Source: Trichostrongylus colubriformis (Eukaryota > Nematoda > Chromadorea > Rhabditida > Trichostrongylidae). Taken from it: DNA of 64,000 nucleotides. The DNA lies in contig OZ022261.1 in the NCBI GenBank assembly GCA_963978905.1, positions 33,526,102-33,590,101 of the forward strand. The letters run 5' to 3'. The notes under the pieces were generated by a model, which worked only from the letters and a program-made list of their open reading frames with translations, ran no database searches and had not been told where the DNA came from. Positions 57,801 through 64,000 of this stretch are shown here, in pieces (position 1 is the stretch's first letter; each line of letters starts with the position of its first letter). The position numbers were made by a program, and so were the translations under genes.

Positions 57801-60800
57801 AACCGTAGGCAATGCCTTGTAGAGCGAAAAGAGCTCTATCGAATAATACAAAACACTCTGTCGAAAAATTCATTTTCGTTATGCAATAATGAATTGAAAA
57901 ACAGGTGGAAACTTATTCCTACATGCTAAAATATGAGAGGGTACAAAAAAGAGTGGTATCGTCTTCTAGAGCGAAAAAAGTTCTATCGAATGCATACCTG
58001 GATATTCTCTCCAATCTCGACGGTAGGCGAGGAAGAGAACATAACGAAAGTGCATACTTCGCGACTACTGCATTTGTGAGTCTTAAAAACAGCAAAAAGT
58101 TTAGCGATTCGTATAAAAAGTAGTATATTTTTTGATCCCGATGGCAGACGAGGAAGCTGAAGTGTCGAGAGTGCCAGTTTCTGCCTTCAGCTTACTTCAC
58201 TTCCAAACCTCATACATTATTAGGAAGTCGAAGGAATTGAAGAATAGATAGTAGCATTTTGTATAGCAAAAAAAGCTCCATCGAAAACATCTATAAGCTT
58301 TGTCGAAAGGTGGAGGGAACAATGTGAAAAACCGGGTTTAAAAAAACCGCGGGAACTTATTCCACACCCAATACTAACACCACACAAATGGGTGTCGTTC
58401 CACTCCTGAAAGTGGACAAGATGAGCCTTTTTCCTCGTGCGTGTTTTCTACGGCTGTTGTTCTGATTTCCATCAAAACGATGACGAGAGGAGGCCTTTGT
58501 GAGTGTAGTGGACCACTCTCAAATCTACAGCTACGTTCAGCCCTTTCGAGGAAGCTGTTCCGGTTGAAAGGTCAGGGTATCAGTAGAAGGTTGCACATAA
58601 CAGCCTAGTCGGACAGCAGAATATTGCAATGTCGAGATTTTATGGAAAGAGTACTAGGTAGAGGCTACAGCGATTTGTCCTTAAAAGCAATTTTCATGAC
58701 GAAATAAATTTGCGGAAGGCTATCCAAAGTATATGGCTCATGCTTTCTGCTCAGCCGAGAGTTATTTGCCATAACTTCTCTGAAAGTTGCCCAAATGACT
58801 CACGAGGGAGGTCATCCAGGAAATGGAGCGCTTTTTGAAAACGGTTTTTGGATTATATGGGGATACGTGGATGAACATGGAATGAATAACTGTCGTTCAT
58901 TTTTCTTGAGCGGTCCCACGAATGTCAAAAAAGGAGCGACGACAAAATTTTTCGAAGCGACGATTTTGAGGCACTTGTTGTGTCCCATACTCCTTTAGCG
59001 CCGAGTATGTGCAGATTGAGGGATTCTCTTCAATTTCACGTGGAAAAGAAAGTAAATTACAAAGAGAAATAAAATCGCATCATTAGCATATAGTGAAAGC
59101 GTATAAGGACTTTATCACCTTTCCCGAAGCATAGACTTGCGTAGGGAACGGGTGATCTACTGATTTCGGCAAAGGACATTCAAGCGGCCGATAGGGATCA
59201 TCTTCATACCTATGTGGGGACTTCCTTTTTCATTGTGGGATTGAAGAATACTTCTGACTTCACAGTAACCCAACGCTAATAAGAGTATGCGTGACAGCTT
59301 GTTAAAGTATTAGTTCTATTGAAAAGATTTTACTACACCTTTTTTTGGATTGTATAGAGCCGCCTAGTAAAAATGGACGTTAATTTATTGCCCTAACGCG
59401 CACCCCGAAGACGCTCAATTCCCTTGAAGAACTCCGTCGTTACCAGCACATGGCACGCCCACTTGAAGGCGAAGTTTGACGCTTATAAGTCGCCCAAAGT
59501 GTGTTAAGCCGTCTTCATACTGAGAGGTGCCAACGTGCCTGCGGACGGCAGGGAGTGGCTGCGTTTACAGGCAACGAGGTACAGTGGCAAAGGCGAAGAC
59601 GCAGAGATCACGCAGTCACGCTTTGCCGCCGCTACCGCAGAGTATGAATGCGGCCTGAAGCCCTACTAAGCGGCTTGAAGCGCCCTTTTCAATGAGAAAC
59701 ACCTAGTAGTCACTTTTCGCAAAAAAATTCTTTTACTGATTACCCACATAATCGCATCCATTGGGTGTATGGAGAAGTCAACGCACTTTGAAACAAAAGA
59801 GATGCAAAGCAGAAAAGTAGTAAACAGCAGTAAACAAATTATTTTCAAACTGCAGCAGTAATCACTAGTTTTCCTTTAAGAAACACACAGTTGAGGCACC
59901 CGTGCTTCTAATGATTTTTCAATAATGACAGAATGCTATTGCAAGTCAAAATGTCTTTGGCTCACCTTACATACATATTCTCCAGCATCCTTTGCTGGAT
60001 CATACTTTAATATTTCGAGTATGGCATCGTTATTGTACAGCTTGTACTTGTCAACGTTTCCTAAATTTATTATACATCAGTAACATCTAGCAGAGATGAG
60101 TACACGTGCTCGCATCCAGCCATTTATGTTCCCTCAGAAATTTTCCACAGCGTCTGGCATTCCGAAGATTCGAATAACTCGATGGATTAGGCAGACAATG
60201 ATGCAAAGATGCGTCTTTATTGTCATTCTTAATAAATACTTCTGCATTTTCTTTCATTCAAAATTCAACTTGCCCTCGAAAATAGGAAATATGTATCGAC
60301 TCTCGGGAAGGTCCTGAGGGTGGGTTTCCGTACTCAGAAATAAACTGAGGGCTGAGTGATTCGCCAGTGAAGAGGAAAAATGGTTGGAAACCCTGGTTTC
60401 CCTTGAAAGGTGTTGCAGGTCTTTTGATGGGATCAGGTCGCATGATTGGTCCGTTGCGTGCGACGATTGCTTCTAGTAAAAATGTTTACGAGTGTACCTG
60501 ATTACCTGGTGAAAGTAATGATCAAAGAATCGAATATATGCGTGGGAAATATAAACATAAATGATGGTTGTGACCTTTCACAAGATAAAAGCTTCGATAA
60601 AAAAGAGAAGAGACGTTCAAAACGAGTAGAAATTGATTACTGTAGTAACCCATATCATGACATACAAGTTTGACTACATGAAAATGATAATTTTATTGTT
60701 TCCCTTCGAAATGGTCTTGCACGTCGCTCTTCTCATTACTGTTATGGTATATGTCCTTGCACGAGCACTTGAAAGCGATCGGCAAGGGACGAGTAAGAAT

Positions 60801-63167
60801 AAACGATAAGAGGAAAGGACGGGAGGAAGATAATGACACAGGTACACGGCTAAAGGCCGTGGGGATTGTCAGCATGCCGCGCAGCAAATTGCGGGCGATT
60901 TTAACTTTCCGTGTAATTGCGTACTTTAGAAGATAACAGTAGCAATGCATTATTTAATGGGACTTCCTGTCAAAACTGGAGTTCTATAGTCTCCGGATGA
61001 TTCTCTGCTTAATGGGTTACTGTCGATTCCATTCTTAGCTCTCTTAAAGGAACCGGAAGGGGTCCGAAACGAGAGGAAGATGCAAAGAAGTGAGCATTTT
61101 GTAACGAACACTCAAGGTTAGAAGCGATAATAGGCGAAAAAACCCGGACTCAAAAGCGCGACGCTGCGGTGTGTATTCGCATCCCATTCGCATCCACGCA
61201 TCCCTTTCCGAGCTGTCCGCTGTGGAGACGGGCCGCGGGCCAACGTTGGTTGTAGCACCTGACTCCCAGCGCAGTGGAGTGGCCATTCCCACAACATTAG
61301 CATTCATGTGAGACATCTAGAAACAATATAAGAAAGAACAAAGTAAAAAGTAAAAAGAAAAAACAAATCTCCAATAGAAGCATCTCATTTTGGCACCATG
61401 CCAAGGCGTCAAATTGGCGAGTTTGGGCAATGGCGGCCACTTAAACTCGTCCACACTACGTCTGTACTACCGTAAGCCAAAATTATCCCCTTCTGGTGTC
61501 TTTAAGTATTTGACAGCAGCCCTACAGTTTTCACGCCGTGGTAGGTACGGATTGTACACACGAGGATACCCTTCGGTAGCACTCGTTCTTTCATCTTTAG
61601 TTTTACTTAAAGTCATTCACTCCAAAAAGTTCATGCTGGAAAAATAAAATTAGAGTTGGGGTGGCCAGTTACTCCAAGTACGCACACTACGGTAACCTTA
61701 AAGTCGTACGGATTTTGTCGCGCGCGGCATGCTCATGATCCTAATGATACACGCTCTATACCAGCCATCAGTTCCATTTACGTGTTAAGAAACTAGAATA
61801 ACTCAATGGCCCCTTGATGTGCCTCGAAAATACCTGAAAACAGTGTGTGTAGTAGATACCTTGATCTATTGCCACTCCTTCACGTGTCCACACCGTATGA
61901 ACTCTAACGGATGGCGGCGTGACCTTTAAAGAAGCATTATATTCATTTTCTGTGATTCGTAGTTTCTGAAAACGAATCATTCGAACCTCACAGGTGAGGT
62001 TCGCTGCGCTACCGGGGCTAACAGGTCCAACTGCTGTCTTCTCAGAAGCGAACGTGAAATTCTCTGAAATATGAAAACCGCCGCTATTCACCAGTAAAGG
62101 GTGATTGTAGAAGATGAATAAGTAAATGATGTCTACATCATTAAAGACACCGTGAGGGGTAATCATGGCCGATTATGGGATAAGATTGTAAGAGTTAAGT
62201 AGTATGGCAGTAGGAAAGTAATTAGATGAAACGGCCAAAAGGACAACAAGTAGTACCCCTTCCCTCTCCGTCCCTCTCGCCCATTCTGCATAACTTCCCA
62301 CTGAGGGGCAGATGCAGAGACCGAGGGGCTATGCTAGTCAGCCGCTAAAGTTACTCCGCCCTCGCAGCAACTGGGCCATTGAGGAGCCGCAGCTCGAAAA
62401 GAAATGGGATGAGATCGCGATAAAGGCCCCAAAGACGGGCTTTTCAAAGCGAGTTTCACCACAGCTTATCTTATTATGACCACCCTCTTCATTTGAGAAG
62501 AATATTGTTTTCGTTTTCTGTTTTACGTCACTGGCCTCCTTCTGGTGCCTTTTGAGACCCACTGCGGACTGGTTGCGCATATCATGAAAAAACTGCTGTG
62601 TGGAAAGAGCTGCATTCACAATATTTTGTAGAGAGCACTCACAATTTTTTCATATTGTAAAGGCCTACCAAAAATAATGACGTCAACGGTCTGAGACAAC
62701 AAATGACTGCCTAGCTGCGCTTGACACGTGTAGACGCCAGAATCTTCAGAGGTAGCATTCTTGATGAGAAGGCTCATTGTATGATGATCAAGTGACTTGA
62801 CTTCAACATTACCAGTTCTGTAAACAATGTATACATATGTAAAACAATAATCGCAGTGATTATCTATTCGATTTCAGGCTGCCAAAATGCAGTCATGATC
62901 TTGCCTGTCAATTCCACCATGCTTGCTCCAAATTATACCAGGACGGGTGTCATCGGAGGTTCCCTCAACAGTGCACAATAGAGGTACCTGTTGTCCGGAT
63001 GGTTTCTGTAGTGGATTTGTTGGTGGAAGAATAGACAGACGGGATTCAGCACCTGAAAATACATGCTTAATGGTTTTCAAATGACGCAATAAGAGGGCAA
63101 AGTAAAGCTTCTTACTTGAAGGGATCAGTCTGAATGTGAGGACAAAAACGAGTGGTATTAGGTACAT
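54842..63167 (-). CDS. Secreted two-Ig-domain protein, ZIG-like
   Basis: Seven exons on the minus strand: 63167-63116, 63052-62905, 62817-62669, 62063-61860, 60060-59966, 55034-54986 and 54930-54842 (261 residues). Phases agree at all six joins. Residues 1-17 (MYLIPLVFVLTFRLIPS) are a signal peptide. Ig1 has Cys44, Trp59 and EDSGVYTC (Cys98). Ig2 has Cys141, Trp175 and DAGEYVC (Cys215), then a G strand STLYRRITV. The last 29 residues hold three more cysteines (FCSRMCNTVC). There is no membrane helix, so it should be secreted. Nematode ZIG proteins share this plan and help maintain neuron position, so a cell-surface role is inferred. Intron 2 starts with GC; intron 5 is 4.95 kb and full of repeats; intron 6 is 55 nt. 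In Ig2, Cys141 and Trp175 are 34 apart, about 20 more than usual (see findings). Which zig gene it matches is unknown. Confidence 0.85.
55100..55244. mobile_element. R3 palindromic MITE
   Basis: GGCCGCCTTCATACTTTGTGG and its complement CCGCGGAGTATGGAGGCGGCC bound the palindrome. It lies in intron 5 of the two-Ig gene. Confidence 0.7.
55245..56790. other. Intron 5 of the two-Ig gene
   Basis: Holds an FN3-like open stretch (minus, about 55650-55700) and a plus-strand cysteine-rich stretch CITCPVCEKTL near 56400, neither with a consistent splice context. Confidence 0.35.
56793..57032. mobile_element. R6 palindromic MITE
   Basis: GTGTGTACCCTTATGTCAGG at the left and CCTGACATAAGGGTACACAC at the right are exact inverted copies. 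Intronic. Confidence 0.8.
57394..58370. mobile_element. Large foldback element with interrupted arm
   Basis: Centre near 57733: GTCGACGAAATCGAGCAT and its complement. Pairing extends outward to GCATTCGATAGAGC at 57474 and 57998. An outer block (57394-57490: GAGGAATAAGTTCTCGTGG) pairs with 58260-58370 across an insertion of about 255 bp on the right side. The arms contain repeated GATAGAGCTnTTTTnGCTC motifs. No coding capacity. Confidence 0.75.
58410..58680. repeat. Dispersed repeat, pair with 54310-54600
   Basis: Diverged copy of 54310-54600 in the same orientation, just outside the foldback element. Confidence 0.4.
58685..59505. other. Intron 5, no feature seen
   Basis: Plus frame 58795-58998 is open but unsupported. 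Confidence 0.35.
59511..59656. mobile_element. R3 palindromic MITE
   Basis: GCCGTCTTCATACTGAGAGG to CGCAGAGTATGAATGCGGCC, with GGCAGGGAGTGGCTGCG and CGCAGTCACGCTTTGCC inside. Confidence 0.65.
60216..60221 (-). terminator. Poly(A) signal AATAAA after the alternative exon
   Basis: Minus-strand AATAAA 36 nt past the TGA of the open segment 60258-60472. Confidence 0.4.
60258..60472 (-). CDS. Candidate alternative terminal exon of the two-Ig gene
   Basis: Between exons 4 and 5 an acceptor TTTTTACTAG (ends 60473) opens 71 residues to TGA at 60258-60260, including NGPIMRPDPIKRPATPF and SEYGNPPSGPSRES. Its entry phase matches the end of exon 4 and AATAAA follows at 60216-60221. If used, it would replace the second half of Ig2 with a proline-rich tail. 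It could instead end a different gene. No motif recognised. Confidence 0.4.
60475..61040. other. Intron 4 of the two-Ig gene
   Basis: Short plus frames (60446-60673, 60751-60936) have no support. Confidence 0.4.
61044..61505. mobile_element. R4 repeat, conserved subfamily
   Basis: CTTAAAGGAACCGGAAGGGG to CCCCTTCTGGTGTCTTTAA, close by eye to 28470-28936. It lies in intron 4 of the two-Ig gene. Confidence 0.75.
62141..62554. mobile_element. R4-type repeat filling intron 3
   Basis: TTAAAGACACCGTGAGGGGT to CCTCCTTCTGGTGCCTTTTG. It makes up about two thirds of intron 3 (62064-62668). Confidence 0.65.
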
Positions 63168-64000
63168 GACGGCAGTAGACTCGGCCAAATGTCTGCAGCC
63201 ACCACTAACAGCCACGCACATAAATCCAACCAATCAAAGAGTACGGAGTGTAAGAGCAAATGCGTTTATGATAGGTACGGACCGCCACACTCGAATCATT
63301 GGAAAAACAATCCGATAGCCATCGGCCATAGGTCTATCACCTGAGGCGATTTGTTCAGCACTTTTTTGTGAAACACTGAACTATTTCAGTTTTCAAGCAG
63401 CAAAACGGAAAATGCAACGCACCTCTTCTGTTCCATCTGAAGCTCTACATTTGGCACGATATGGCACGACTTCGAAATTAACCAAATATTACTGGTTTTC
63501 TAGCTCTAGGCATGCACATTACAAATTTGCAATCGTGTCTACAGCATCAAAGTGCGTCTATCAAAAACCAACAAAAAAAACGTTGGCAGGGACATAGTGG
63601 TATGGGTCGCCCCTTCCTCAGTGAAGCAGAGGGAGCAAAAACCCTGCCTCGATGAGACCTACTGATGAGCAGGGGGCCTTATATCTCAAAACTTCGGTTG
63701 TTCTGATTTTCTCCACCACGGCACATGTGGTACACATAGAATATTGTCGTCTCTATTGTCAATGAACGACCAAATCCTTCTCTTAGTGCCTTTGAAGCAG
63801 GGATGGCCGATAAATACGCGTTGCGGCTATGAGTTACCATCACACGAGACTACATATTAGCAAGAACAAGAGAACGTACTCTGCCAATTCTTGTCAGCTT
63901 GAAAAATCAGGATCTTATACCCTGGAAATCCTGCCAGTGAACCAAATGGGTAAGCTTTTGGTGGAAAAATGGCCATGTACTTCTAAATTCGGGTCACCCG
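63168..64000. promoter_or_regulatory. 5' flank of the two-Ig gene
   Basis: Sequence upstream of the ATG at 63167. An in-frame upstream ATG at 63231-63233 would add 22 residues before the signal peptide but looks less natural than starting at MYLIPL. I cannot place a promoter or spliced-leader site with confidence. Plus frame 63412-63597 is unsupported. Confidence 0.3.

Overview
The window is eukaryotic, and almost certainly nematode, nuclear DNA. Exons are short. Several introns are 47-63 nt with TTTCAG-type acceptors, polyadenylation signals lie tens of bases past the stop codons, and one intron uses a GC donor. Tc1-like, mariner-like and RTE-like fragments and dense palindromic MITEs fill the rest. 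The mix of tiny and multi-kilobase introns recalls parasitic clade V nematodes such as hookworms, but that placement is inference. No bacterial-style operons, phage or CRISPR arrays were seen.

All well supported genes are on the minus strand and were rebuilt by matching splice sites, reading phase and domain logic. (1) 54.84-63.17 kb: a seven-exon gene for a 261-residue secreted protein with two immunoglobulin domains, of the kind nematodes call ZIG. It appears complete from signal peptide to poly(A) signal. (2) 22.70-30.75 kb: the last five exons of a PH-domain adaptor, with most of the PH domain, a proline-rich tail, a stop and a poly(A) signal. Its N-terminus was not found. (3) 53.24-54.73 kb: four phase-consistent exons starting about 100 bp after the poly(A) signal of gene 1, resembling by eye a divergent formin FH2 helix bundle. 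(4) 18.13-21.05 kb: four exons of an unrecognised gene. Weaker exon pairs lie at 12.86-13.45 kb (plus) and 13.56-13.89 kb (minus).

Most of the rest is transposon-derived. 0.33-6.19 kb is one large inverted-repeat structure with tRNA-like modules in both arms and a broken Tc1-like transposase between them; a related foldback element lies at 18.97-20.31 kb. R1 is a foldback of about 0.43 kb (complete or partial at 1.0, 17.5, 23.3, 31.4, 35.0, 44.2 and 47.9 kb). R4 has ends like AAAGACACCGGAAGGGG (14, 18.7, 21.2, 28.5, 33.3, 39.8, 43.4, 52.2, 61.0 and 62.1 kb). Smaller families are R3, R5, R6, R7, tRNA-derived SINE-like repeats, two deleted mariners (38.3 and 52.5 kb), an RTE-type reverse transcriptase remnant (17.2 kb) and a foldback of nearly 1 kb (57.4 kb). 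Many lie inside the introns of the genes above.

Limits: gene models come from reading alone. Exon ends without both a strong site and phase agreement are marked, and family names rest on motif recognition, not searches.
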